Source of the DNA: Methanocella_A sp963792125
GTDB lineage: Archaea > Halobacteriota > Methanocellia > Methanocellales > Methanocellaceae
Direction: 5' to 3'
DNA: 64,000 nucleotides
Assembly (NCBI GenBank): GCA_963792125.1
Contig: CAWBVA010000006.1
Span: 57,146 to 121,145 of the forward strand
The position numbers and the translations under genes were made by a program. Position 1 is the stretch's first letter. Each line of letters opens with the position of its first letter. The notes beneath the pieces were generated by a model, which saw only the letters and a list, made by a program, of their open reading frames with translations, was not told the DNA's origin and searched no databases. Positions 56,740-64,000 of the stretch are shown one piece after another.

Positions 56740-58106
56740 AACACTTTACCCCTGTTGTGAACCTTCCGGACAATGCGGTAGTTGCGCGGCAGCTGTTTCC
56801 TGACGTCCTCCGGGATGATGTCCTCCAGCGCGTCGTCGAAGGTGACTACGCCAAGCATTACGCCGTCGGCATCGAGAACGGGCATCGCCAGCAGGTCATA
56901 CTTGGAGAGCAGGTTAGCGACCTCTTCCGCAGGCGTTTCCGGCGAAACGCTGAGCATGTCCGTCAGCATCACGTCCGCGATCTCCTGCTCCGGCTTCGCG
57001 AGCAGCAAGTCACGGAGCGACAGCACTCCGATCAGGTGCTCCTTCTCGTCGAGTACATAGACGTAGTAGATCATGTCGATCTCGCTGCCGCTGTGCCGGA
57101 GCTTCTCGAAGACGTCTGCCACTTTGCTCGTGACGGGCATGCCGATGAACTCGTTAGTCATCAGGCCGCCTGCAGAGCGGTGGCTGTACTCGAGCAGCTC
57201 TTTGACCTCGCTGGCTTCTTCGGGCTCCATCAGGTTGAGCACTTCGGAAGCTTTCTCCTCGGGCAGCATGTGGATGACGTCAGCGGCGTCGTCGGGGTTC
57301 ATGTCCTCGAGGAGGTCCGCCACGTCGTCGCTGTCCATGTGCTTCACGATCTGTGCCTGCACGTCCGGCTGGACCTCCTCGAAGGCCTCGGCCGCCGTCT
57401 CATCGTCCAGCGACCCCAGGATGAGCAGCTGTTCCCGGTGGTCCAGCTCCTCGATGATGTCGGCGATGTCTGCCGGGTGCAGGTCGCCGATGTCCCGTCG
57501 CGGGATTTTCAGGTGAATGCGCCGGAGGCCCGCGTCCAGCGGGTCGATGTATGACCAGGCGATGAAGTTGTCCGGCATGCGCTTCAGGAACCTGTCGGAA
57601 AGCCACGCGAAGCCCAGCCGCCGCAGGATGCCCTTGAAGCCCACGTCCACGCCGACAAGACACAGCTTATCCTTGACCTTCGAGAGCAGGACGTCGTTCA
57701 CCCGCACGACCTTGAGCCCGTCCATGTCTACGATCTGCTTGTCCAGGACAGTCTCGACCACGAGCATCTCGTTCTCGGAAAGCTTGCCGGGCGGGATGTC
57801 CTCCCGGGCGATCTTCAGCTTAATATCGCCGTCCATCGAGTCTACCGACGCCACCGGGACGATCACGCTTTCGCCCAGGATGTTGGAGGTGTATACCAGC
57901 CTGCTGACCTCCAGCAATGACTCCCCGGGCATAACAGCAAAGTCCTTCAGTTTACCGATAGTCCTGCCCTCCGAGTCCACGACCTTACGGCCCTGGTAAT
58001 CGCTGAAGTAGGCCACATTCCCCGGGCTATGGAATTCGCTGCCCTTCGGGGTGCCGGGTACCGGCAGGATGCTGATGATGTCCGTGACGCTTTTCGACAG
58101 GCTCAT
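56736..58106 (-). CDS. PRC-barrel / MgtE N-domain / CBS-pair protein (Mg sensor without channel)
   Basis: 456 aa. N-terminal PRC-barrel-like domain spans about 30-190 (GRKVVDSEGRTIGKLKDFAV ... VVRVNDVLLSKVKDKLCL). The MgtE N-terminal superhelix spans about 210-315 (LHPADIADIIEELDHREQ, EVQPDVQAQIVKHMDSDDVA, DMNPDDAADVIHMLPEEKA). A CBS pair follows to about 440 (IDMIYYVYVLDEKEHLIGVL, YDLLAMPVLDADGVMLGVVT). In true MgtE this N+CBS module senses Mg2+ and gates the channel, but here the membrane domain is replaced by a separate NRAMP-like permease overlapping by ATGA. It presumably gates that permease in response to Mg2+ (inference). The Lrp gene lies 12 nt upstream in the same operon. Confidence 0.9.
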   Translation of the reverse strand: MSLSKSVTDIISILPVPGTPKGSEFHSPGNVAYFSDYQGRKVVDSEGRTIGKLKDFAVMPGESLLEVSRLVYTSNILGESVIVPVASVDSMDGDIKLKIAREDIPPGKLSENEMLVVETVLDKQIVDMDGLKVVRVNDVLLSKVKDKLCLVGVDVGFKGILRRLGFAWLSDRFLKRMPDNFIAWSYIDPLDAGLRRIHLKIPRRDIGDLHPADIADIIEELDHREQLLILGSLDDETAAEAFEEVQPDVQAQIVKHMDSDDVADLLEDMNPDDAADVIHMLPEEKASEVLNLMEPEEASEVKELLEYSHRSAGGLMTNEFIGMPVTSKVADVFEKLRHSGSEIDMIYYVYVLDEKEHLIGVLSLRDLLLAKPEQEIADVMLTDMLSVSPETPAEEVANLLSKYDLLAMPVLDADGVMLGVVTFDDALEDIIPEDVRKQLPRNYRIVRKVHNRGKVL

Positions 58107-58118
58107 GGTTTCTCTCCC

Positions 58119-58577
58119 CTAAACGGGAGGCGATTCTTCCTTTATCCGCTCGACTACGACGATTTCCATCAGGTCTTCGATGCCGTCTATCGACCGGATG
58201 TCGTCGTTAATCGCGCGGTTCAGCTCCTCCAGGCTTTTAGCCCAGACCTTGATGAACAGGTCGTACTCACCGAGCACGCTGTACACTTCCGAGACCTCGG
58301 ACAGCTTCGACAGGGCGGTCTTCGCCTCGTCGTGCTTTTCCGTGTCCGTCTGTACCAGCATGATCGCCGTGACCGTGTAGCCCGTCGCTTCCGGGTTCGC
58401 CATCACGGTGAAGCGCTCGATGATGCCCCGTTCCCGCATGCGCTTCAGCCGGTTCTGGATGGTGGCGTCGGAGATGCCTGTACGCTTTGCCATCTCGGTG
58501 AAGCTCATCCGGGCGTTCTGCCGCAGGAGCCTGAGTATGGAAGAATCGACCTCGTCAATCTCTAAACTATCATTCAT
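58119..58577 (-). CDS. Lrp/AsnC family transcriptional regulator
   Basis: 152 aa. N-terminal helix-turn-helix (LEIDEVDSSILRLLRQNARM, AKRTGISDATIQNRLKRMRE) and C-terminal RAM ligand-binding domain (VTAIMLVQTDTEKHDEAKTA, VYSVLGEYDLFIKVWAKSL). Usually an octameric amino-acid-responsive regulator. As first gene of an operon with the Mg-sensor and NRAMP-like genes it probably controls them, perhaps with autoregulation; ligand unknown. Confidence 0.93.
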   Translation of the reverse strand: MNDSLEIDEVDSSILRLLRQNARMSFTEMAKRTGISDATIQNRLKRMRERGIIERFTVMANPEATGYTVTAIMLVQTDTEKHDEAKTALSKLSEVSEVYSVLGEYDLFIKVWAKSLEELNRAINDDIRSIDGIEDLMEIVVVERIKEESPPV

Positions 58578-58789
58578 AGCTTTTGGTATTCTCCTCTACT
58601 GGTGATGTTAATGTTGGTAAATTACTAATAATGATATATAAATATTGTCTTTTTCCATAGATATGGCTGAAATATAGTAATATGCTAAAAATTGATCAGA
58701 CTGGCACAGAGTCGTCCGACATCCGGGCGCTCGCACGCGCGTGAATGCCGGAATGGCTTATGGATAAGCCTGGGCCGGTTTCCATCACC

Positions 58790-59824
58790 TTATAGCTGGC
58801 CTGACCGCGTCTCGATGGCACGTTTGTTGTCTGTAAGTATGTCCGTACGAAGGCCGGACAGCCGGCGCACCCGCTCGTCGAGGTACTCGTGCTCCTCGGA
58901 ATACTGGGGACTGGTATTGATGAGGCTGCGGCGGTAGTCGGCCACCCGGAGGTCGATGGTGTTGACCATGAACCGGCCCTCGTTCATGCGCAGGGTGACA
59001 TCTCTCATGAAAGCGCGTAGCTGGTCTTCGAGACCCCATTCCGCGTCCATGTACCAGTCCACCGCCTTAGTCATCAGCGCACGCCGCTTTCCATCGTCTC
59101 GCATTTCTGTGATCGTCCTGCCGAAGGTGTCAAGCGCACCGCCGAAAAAGTTCTTCATCAGGTCGTCGACGTCGTCCAGCTTCGTGTAATTGGCGATGAC
59201 CGCATCGATGACCGGCGTCAGTACTGTGATCGCCGTGCTCAGGTCGTGGGCACGGGACAGATCCATGGCATATTCCCGGAAAATCTCAAGCTTTCTGACG
59301 ATCCCGCGCACATTCAGGTAATCGACGTATTCCTCAGAAAAGATAGCTGAAACCTCGCGTTCCGCGAACGCTGCCAGTTCAGGTGCCGGTGTCAGGCGCA
59401 GGTTGATGACATACAGGACGTCCGGGTCGTAGCGGATCATATCGATGACGATCTCGACGATCTCCTCCTTGCCGAGCCGCTTGAGCATGTCCTCGCTCTT
59501 TCCCAGGTCCCGGAACATGGACGGCCGCTTCACCCAGGCATACATCACGGCCGCGATGTGCTTGCAGTAGCCGAACGCGTAGGGACAGGTGCAGGATGCC
59601 ACATAGTTACGGTCCCGGATGTCGATGCTGACGTGGTAGTCCTCCGGCATGGTGCCCGGGACGTCGGCCATCAGGCTGTCGTGATACACGATCGGGCGCT
59701 GCACCCGGCCTTCGTTGAAGTACTCTTTCCCCCGCTCGTAGATACGCGGGTCGAACAGCCGGGCCACTTCCGGCTCGGTCAGCTTCCTCAAGTCCCCTGC
59801 GCTCGTGGCTCCTGCCGTATGCAT
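58790..59824 (-). CDS. SWIM zinc-finger protein
   Basis: 344 aa. The SWIM motif CTCPYAFGYCKHIAAVMYAW (C-x-C-xn-C-x-H) lies at about residues 78-97, after KLTEPEVARLFDPRIYERGK, the usual beginning of these proteins. The remaining 240 residues are helical and not recognised. SWIM domains bind DNA or protein in partners of recombinases, helicases and transposases; here no partner is adjacent. Start ATG 59824 has no clear ribosome-binding site. Confidence 0.85.
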   Translation of the reverse strand: MHTAGATSAGDLRKLTEPEVARLFDPRIYERGKEYFNEGRVQRPIVYHDSLMADVPGTMPEDYHVSIDIRDRNYVASCTCPYAFGYCKHIAAVMYAWVKRPSMFRDLGKSEDMLKRLGKEEIVEIVIDMIRYDPDVLYVINLRLTPAPELAAFAEREVSAIFSEEYVDYLNVRGIVRKLEIFREYAMDLSRAHDLSTAITVLTPVIDAVIANYTKLDDVDDLMKNFFGGALDTFGRTITEMRDDGKRRALMTKAVDWYMDAEWGLEDQLRAFMRDVTLRMNEGRFMVNTIDLRVADYRRSLINTSPQYSEEHEYLDERVRRLSGLRTDILTDNKRAIETRSGQL

Positions 59825-60546
59825 GATTTATAATATATTATGATGAGAATATAATTTTAAGCCACAGAGGGCACAGTAAGCACAGTGAGAACGAATTACA
59901 CAATACCGGTCAGTCACTCATGATACCGGTGACATCAATGGTTATTATGCTCTTTGTATTGGTCCTTGTCGTAACTTTTTATACATGCTGATAAGGCATT
60001 CTAGACACACGGAGTTCACAAGAGTATGTTTAACAGCGAACGGCTACCGTAGCATCCTCAAAATACAAACTCTGTGACACCATGTGACACTCTGTATAGT
60101 CATTACTGAAATGTTGTATACACTGTAGCAAGACAGCTAACACGAAGGTCATAATGGCAACGAGGTACGACAAAGTCTCATTTTAGATGTAAGATGACGC
60201 TTCTTCGTGTTTTAGACCGTGCCCCTGGTGTCTTAGTGAGTTAATCGTGTGTTAGTGGTCTTAGAGATTTAGCCGTGCCCTTCGCGCATTTGTACTTTCG
60301 TGTAAATCTGAAAAGGTAGTTTCGCGTTTTCGTGACTAGACGCATAGAACAAAAACGATAGTACACACGCTCACGATGACAATCGCTCACAAACCATGCA
60401 CGGGGAATCTGTATTAGTTAGAGATTTAGCCATGCACTTTGTGCATTTCGAGTTTTCGTGTAACATCTAAAAAAGTAGTTTCGTGTTATCGTGACTATAT
60501 GCATAGCCCGACAGCCTGATACAACAGAATCACGGAAAATGACAAG
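59825..60546. other. Gene-poor region with degenerate dispersed repeats
   Basis: No ORF is credible. It holds CACAGAGGGCACAG-type words (59863-59880), a diverged relative of the 15241 loop sequence (59970-60008), and two direct copies of a roughly 90-base sequence at 60261-60349 and 60418-60509 (TTAGAGATTTAGCC.TGC ... CGTGACTA...GCATAG), about 75% alike by eye. The region looks like decayed intergenic repeat material. Confidence 0.6.
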
Positions 60547-60765
60547 TTATTTTGCCTGGCCGTAGACGCAGAAATACATGCCGTTGAGCTTGTACTGGCT
60601 GTACACCGGGCAGCCGGACGGGCAGAGACAGCCTTCCTGGGTAATCGTCTTCTCGCTCTTGCCGCGGCCGCAATACTGAAAAGGGTCGTTATTGCCCGGA
60701 TAGCTGGGGCACATGCGACAGATGCAATTGGCGTTGTTGGTATCGTTCACCGGTGGAGTGGTCAT
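60547..60765 (-). CDS. DUF2769 cysteine-rich small protein
   Basis: 72 aa from ATG 60765 (an in-frame TTG at 60774 is an alternative). The cysteine pattern CICRMCPSYPG, FQYCGRGKSEK, EGCLCPSGCPVYSQYKLNG and YFCVYG matches DUF2769, a family frequent in methanogens. Probably binds an Fe-S cluster or zinc; function unknown. It lies 43 nt after the radical SAM gene on the same strand. Confidence 0.85.
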   Translation of the reverse strand: MTTPPVNDTNNANCICRMCPSYPGNNDPFQYCGRGKSEKTITQEGCLCPSGCPVYSQYKLNGMYFCVYGQAK

Positions 60766-60808
60766 AATTGACAATCGGTTGACGTGGTTAATAAAGATGC
60801 CTGAAAGA

Positions 60809-61841
60809 TTAGACGAGGTTTGTCAGCCCCGCCTTTTTGGCCAGGTTGATCGCGCGGGCGACCTCCGCAGAAGTGAGGGGACGATTGATCTCCGGGTAGC
60901 GGGAAGCCTGGTACTCCGGGCGGTACTGGAACATCAGGTTGAACCGGACGTCGTGGCCCAGGTTCTCCGCGCACCACTCGACGATAGGCCGGGTGCAGCA
61001 GTCGATATGCCCGGGCAGCACCAGCAGTCGGACGAGGACCTCTGCCTGATTCTTCGCCTCCAGAAAGTTCTGCGTCGTCACCAGCCAGTAATTGTCGACA
61101 CCTGAATAACGCTTCGCGTGCTCGTCATCGCCGTAGCGGAAGTCGGCAAGGTACAGGTCGATCACGCCGTCCAGCAGCTTCATCGCCTCCGGTGTCATGT
61201 ACATGTTCGAGTTCCAGATGACGGGGATGTTGATCTTTGTGGCGTTGACGATCTTCAATATGGTCATCAGGTGAGGCGTGGGGTCTCCGCCAACGAAGTT
61301 GACGTTGGCCGAGCCCTGCCGGTGCCGGAGCTCGATCAGCTTCGCCAGGCGGTCGACATCGGCTACCGGGCCGCGGATTTGCCGTGCGATAGACCAGTTC
61401 TGGCAATACGAACAAACGAAGTTACAGCCTTCGAAAAAGATGGTGTGGGAAGGGATTAGATCGGGCTCCTCACCCATGTGCAGGAACTCAGAAGAGACAT
61501 GTGACACGGCATCGACGCCGCAGGCACCCGGCTTCTCGTTCCTGTCGACGCCACAACGGCGCTCGCAGAAGCGGCAGCTTTTCAGCATGCGTGAGGCAAG
61601 CTCGATCTTCACGTCGAGCAGCGATGGGTGCAGGTCGGGCTTTATCAGGTAGCGGGCCGCCGTCTTTCACAAGCTTCCGGTACTTCGCCATGAGGATATC
61701 GTGGTGCTTCCAGAGGGCATCGTCGTCCTGGGACTTGTAGCCGACTTCCGCACCTATGCTTTTTATAATGATATGCCGGGCCGGTGTGCCTTGAAGAACC
61801 TTGTTATAGCGTTTCATCTGCACGGGATGATTTACTGTCAT
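60809..61841 (-). CDS. Radical SAM protein of the PflA-like COG1313 type, one frameshift
   Basis: The N-terminal frame from ATG 61841 (MTVNHPVQMKRYNKVLQGTP ... ILMAKYRKLVKDGG) shifts near 61655 to RYLIKPDLHPSLLDVKIELA, CRFCERRCGVDRNEKPGACG, the radical SAM motif EGCNFVCSYCQNWSIAR, FVGGDPTPHL and LPGHIDCCTRPIVEW. The span is 3n+1, so one extra base is enough. The double Cys cluster before the SAM motif is typical of the 'pyruvate formate-lyase activating enzyme-like' COG1313 group, whose substrates are mostly unknown. An upstream TTG (61886) would lengthen the protein; the start is uncertain. Confidence 0.85.
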
Positions 61842-61985
61842 GAGAAAATCAACTTTGTCGTTTCCCGGCACAATGATTTTATCCAAATTTTAGGTTTCAT
61901 GCTGCCGCGCCATCTGGGTCGCGTTCTTACAATATCAGATATCAAAAGATCACCTAAATTTGGAACATCAAAATATGGTCGGTCC

Positions 61986-62575
61986 AATACTAATCGCGGT
62001 GCGACGCCCATGCGCGCTGATGCTGCATGGGCTACTCCGGGTTTTTCAGGTGCTCCGCCGTCCGGGCCGCGCTCGCACCCTCGCGCGACAAGCCTGGCTG
62101 CGCTTCGCTGCGCCAGGTCCGATCGCTTCGCAAGCGCTAAGCAACGCTCGCCTTCGGCTCGCGTTCATTGCCCGGCCGCCTCCGCACCCCTCGCACAGCT
62201 ACGCGTGCGAGGGGCCAACGGCCAGAAAAACCCTCCGCGGACCGCGAGAGCAGCAAAGGCAATGCGTACCAGGACTAGTATTGGATCGATGCCAATGCTA
62301 GTCATGGTAAGGGTAGCGTGTGCTTCTCCGCGGTCGGCGGAGGGTTTTTTGGCTTGCCCCCAGCACGCGTAGCTGTGCGAGGGGTGCGGAGGTGGCGGGT
62401 GTGAAAAACGCGAGCCGAAGGCGCGTTTTTCAGGGCTTGCAAAGGAGACTCAGCCGAGCGACAGCGAGATGTGTCGACGAAGGTGCGAGCCCGTCCCCGA
62501 CACCGTAGCACCGTAAAAACCCGGAGTAGCCCATGCAGCATCAGCGCGCATGGGCGTCGCACCGCGATTAGTATT
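61986..62575. repeat. Long GC-rich inverted-repeat element, copy B
   Basis: 590 bp. The terminal inverted repeats are perfect for about 60 bases: the left end AATACTAATCGCGGTGCGAC is matched by the right end GTCGCACCGCGATTAGTATT, and the match runs on through GCCCATGCGCGCTGATGC to CTACTCCGGGTTTT. Each arm (about 295 bp) also contains CCTCCGCACCCCTCGCACAG with GCTACGCGTGC, and TTTTT/AAAAA-flanked hairpins such as CGCGAGCCGAAGGCGCG. The arms meet at ACTAGTATTGGATCGATGCC-AATGCTAGT (about 62274-62302). It is in the same orientation as copy A (13772-14382), with the ends better preserved. No transposase gene lies inside. Confidence 0.9.
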
Positions 62576-62650
62576 CGATAGCTCTGTACTTTTTTAGTAT
62601 CCTGGTAGCATTGGTGTCGTAACACGATATTGACATATTTGCTATCTGAT

Positions 62651-63310
62651 TCAATAGACCAACAACAAACCGTAGGAATTAATGTCCGTCGTCATAATCA
62701 TCCCGTACTCGTTGGCCTTGCAGGGGACGACGTTGATCGGCAGGTTCAGCTTCCGGACAGTAGCAAACACATCAATGCCCGCCGCCTCCATGGAAGTGCG
62801 GACTTTCTCGCCATGGGGGCACTCGCGCTTCACTGACCGGTCGACGACGCCCTGCAGCTTCTCCGAGGCGCACTCCTCGCAGTAGATGCACGGGTAAGCG
62901 GCGAACGCCAGCGCCTTATAGTAGCCCTGGTAGAACGCGTGCTGCTCCAGGTCGTACATAGTATCATGTATCCAGGTGATCAGGCCTTTAAGGAACGGAT
63001 GCCAGTTCTTCGGGATGGTATCCGGGTCGATGTCCTTCATGCCCGGGATTCCCGGGAAGCGGACGATATACGCCTTTTTATACTCGGAGAGCAGCTTCCG
63101 GGTATCCTCCGGCCCGGGGACGTAGGGCGGGCAGCTCAGGTGCTTTGCATAGCCCTTGCACCCGAACTGACACTTCCAGCGCACCCACTCACTGACCATG
63201 ATCTCCCTCGGGTCGATCTCGTGGACCGTGGCGTTGTTCTTAGCCGCCTGTTCTTTAAGCGCCTTTTCAAGTTCCTTGATGTTTACCCTGTAGTTCCTGA
63301 TGTCCGTGAT
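62651..63310 (-). CDS. DUF2284 metal-binding protein with an apparent AUC start
   Basis: The first standard start codon in frame is ATG 63199, but coding clearly begins earlier: NYRVNIKELEKALKEQAAKN and NATVHEIDPREIMVSEWVRW are typical of the family and lead into CQFGCKGYAKHLSCPPYVPG. Upstream to the stop at 63334 the frame has no ATG, GTG or TTG. GGGAGG sits 5 nt before ATC 63310, which I take as the start (219 aa). Later cysteines PCIYCEECASEK and RECPHGEK suggest a zinc or Fe-S site, as the family name implies. The function is unknown. Confidence 0.8.
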   Translation of the reverse strand: MTDIRNYRVNIKELEKALKEQAAKNNATVHEIDPREIMVSEWVRWKCQFGCKGYAKHLSCPPYVPGPEDTRKLLSEYKKAYIVRFPGIPGMKDIDPDTIPKNWHPFLKGLITWIHDTMYDLEQHAFYQGYYKALAFAAYPCIYCEECASEKLQGVVDRSVKRECPHGEKVRTSMEAAGIDVFATVRKLNLPINVVPCKANEYGMIMTTDINSYGLLLVY

Positions 63311-63434
63311 GTGTTCCTCCCGGAGATAACGTTAGCGACGATGACCATAATTTAACAGTGTTAGACCTGTAAAACGATAGACTTTACTATAGTGTGAGGA
63401 CGCAGAGGTTTCACGAGGGCGCGGAGACTACTTT

Positions 63435-63564
63435 CACCACAGGGGACACAGAGGGCACAGAGGACGGCACAGAGGATTTTATAGAAAAAGGCTGATGCGA
63501 CGAGAGCCTTGTTATTAAAAAGTCCTCTGTGCCGTCCTCTGTGTCCTCTGTGCCCTCTGTGGTG
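63435..63564. repeat. CACAGAGG-type inverted repeat between divergent genes
   Basis: Left arm 63435-63476 (CACCACAGGGGACACAGAGG ...) and right arm 63523-63564 (... CCTCTGTGCCCTCTGTGGTG) are near-perfect inverted complements of 42 nt around a 46-nt spacer. Each arm is itself built of short CACAGAGG-like units. It lies in the shared promoter region of the DUF2284 gene and the zinc-ribbon gene. Confidence 0.8.
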
Positions 63565-63657
63565 AGAGTCTCCGTGCCCTCCAGAAACCTCAGAAACCTC
63601 CGAAAAATGCAATAAACATTTAAACTTACAGCGACTACTTCCATGCTGGTAAGACCA

Positions 63658-64000
63658 ATGGCGGAGCCATTCAAGTATACGCTGAAGACCGACCCCATGG
63701 GCATGGTGGGCCGGGAGTGCCCGAAGGACAAGACATACTTCAAGGTGCCGTTGAATGAGATCGAGTGCGAGGAGATGACCTGCCCGGTCTGCGGCTCGAA
63801 GCTGCAATGCAAAAAGTTCACGACCATACCGCAGGTGGACTATATCAACTCGCTCATCTTCCACAAGGAGGGCTGCCCCATCGAGCACAACGCCTATTCG
63901 AAGACGCCGCCGTGTCACGACTACATCGAGATGCCCGCGAAGACAATTTATAGCTGCGACGTGTGCGGCAAATGCTTCGGCCTGGACGATAAGAAGCCGG
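63658..64000 (+). CDS. Zinc-ribbon hypothetical protein, 3' end outside window
   Basis: Open from ATG 63658 to the window edge (114 codons visible). MAEPFKYTLKTDPMGMVGRE is followed by Cys pairs MTCPVCGSKLQCKKF, GCPIEHN, PPCHDYIE and SCDVCGKCFGLDDKK, at least two zinc-ribbon/knuckle sites. Soluble. Family not recognised. The fragment is real by codon use and strong Cys-x-x-Cys periodicity. Confidence 0.7.
   Translation, partial: MAEPFKYTLKTDPMGMVGRECPKDKTYFKVPLNEIECEEMTCPVCGSKLQCKKFTTIPQVDYINSLIFHKEGCPIEHNAYSKTPPCHDYIEMPAKTIYSCDVCGKCFGLDDKKP

Noticed and set aside
1..64000. CRISPR array, rRNA or tRNA genes
   Set aside because: No regularly spaced short repeats were seen, and no cloverleaf with CCA-ready ends or rRNA sequence was found on reading. 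A covariance scan would be decisive for tRNA.

Overview
The window is archaeal and most likely comes from a methanogenic euryarchaeon of the Methanocella type (Methanocellales or a close Methanomicrobia relative). The evidence is an archaeal ribosomal protein cluster (L11-L1-L10/P0-L12 with Spt5 and SecE), two FtsZ paralogues, DtdA-type D-aminoacyl-tRNA deacylase, the archaeal RFC small subunit, a PurS-fused PurL with separate PurQ, and several archaeal families (DUF2240, DUF211, DUF2769, DUF2284, KaiC-like ATPases). Surface proteins carry Thr-Pro linkers. The assignment rests on gene content and style, not on a database match.

Layout. 1-845: 5' part of an ftsZ. 1.6-4.0 kb: secreted subtilisin. 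4.2-7.1 kb: CsbD-like remnant, an RmlD-like reductase and a KaiC-like ATPase. 7.3-13.4 kb: minus-strand run dtdA/ftsZ - secE - spt5 - rpl11 - rpl1 - rpl10 - rpl12. 13.8-14.4 kb: a 0.6 kb GC-rich inverted-repeat element that recurs at 62.0-62.6 kb. 15.4-20.2 kb: methyltransferase and a metal/corrinoid ABC importer with a DUF364 gene. 20.4-25.6 kb: membrane and surface proteins, including a transglutaminase-like protein, and a ferritin-like protein. 26.3-30.9 kb: regulator, histidine kinase, RFC small subunit, VIT1/CCC1 transporter with DUF211. 31-38 kb: surface protein, two metallopeptidases, TPR protein, CorC/HlyC-type protein. 38.3-42.2 kb: purL-purQ. 42.3-52.1 kb: small membrane proteins, then a sulfur module (SulP permease with DUF1622/DUF202, two type I sulfatases, an anaerobic sulfatase-maturating radical SAM enzyme, a BASS-type transporter). 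52.4-55.4 kb: a secreted-protein family with one decayed and one intact paralogue. 55.5-58.6 kb: Lrp regulator - MgtE-like Mg sensor - NRAMP-like permease. 58.8-64 kb: SWIM protein, DUF2769, radical SAM enzyme, the second inverted-repeat element, DUF2284 and the start of a zinc-ribbon protein.

A dominant property of this sequence is that many genes, including essential ones (rpl1, rpl10, purL), are split by single-base indels, often in short G/C runs. The gene lengths fit the indel counts wherever they can be tallied. The simplest reading is consensus sequencing error in a draft assembly, so 'broken' genes here should not be taken as pseudogenes without read-level checks. A few lesions look different: an in-frame UAA in one sulfatase, the decayed duplicate at 52.4-53.2 kb and the CsbD remnant.

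The most interesting items are the paired long inverted-repeat elements, a compact foldable 64-nt element at 15229-15292, two genes whose ribosome-binding sites point at AUA or AUC start codons, the sulfatase/anSME/SulP module in a methanogen-like genome, and the NRAMP permease that lacks the DPGN motif and is coupled to a MgtE-type Mg sensor.
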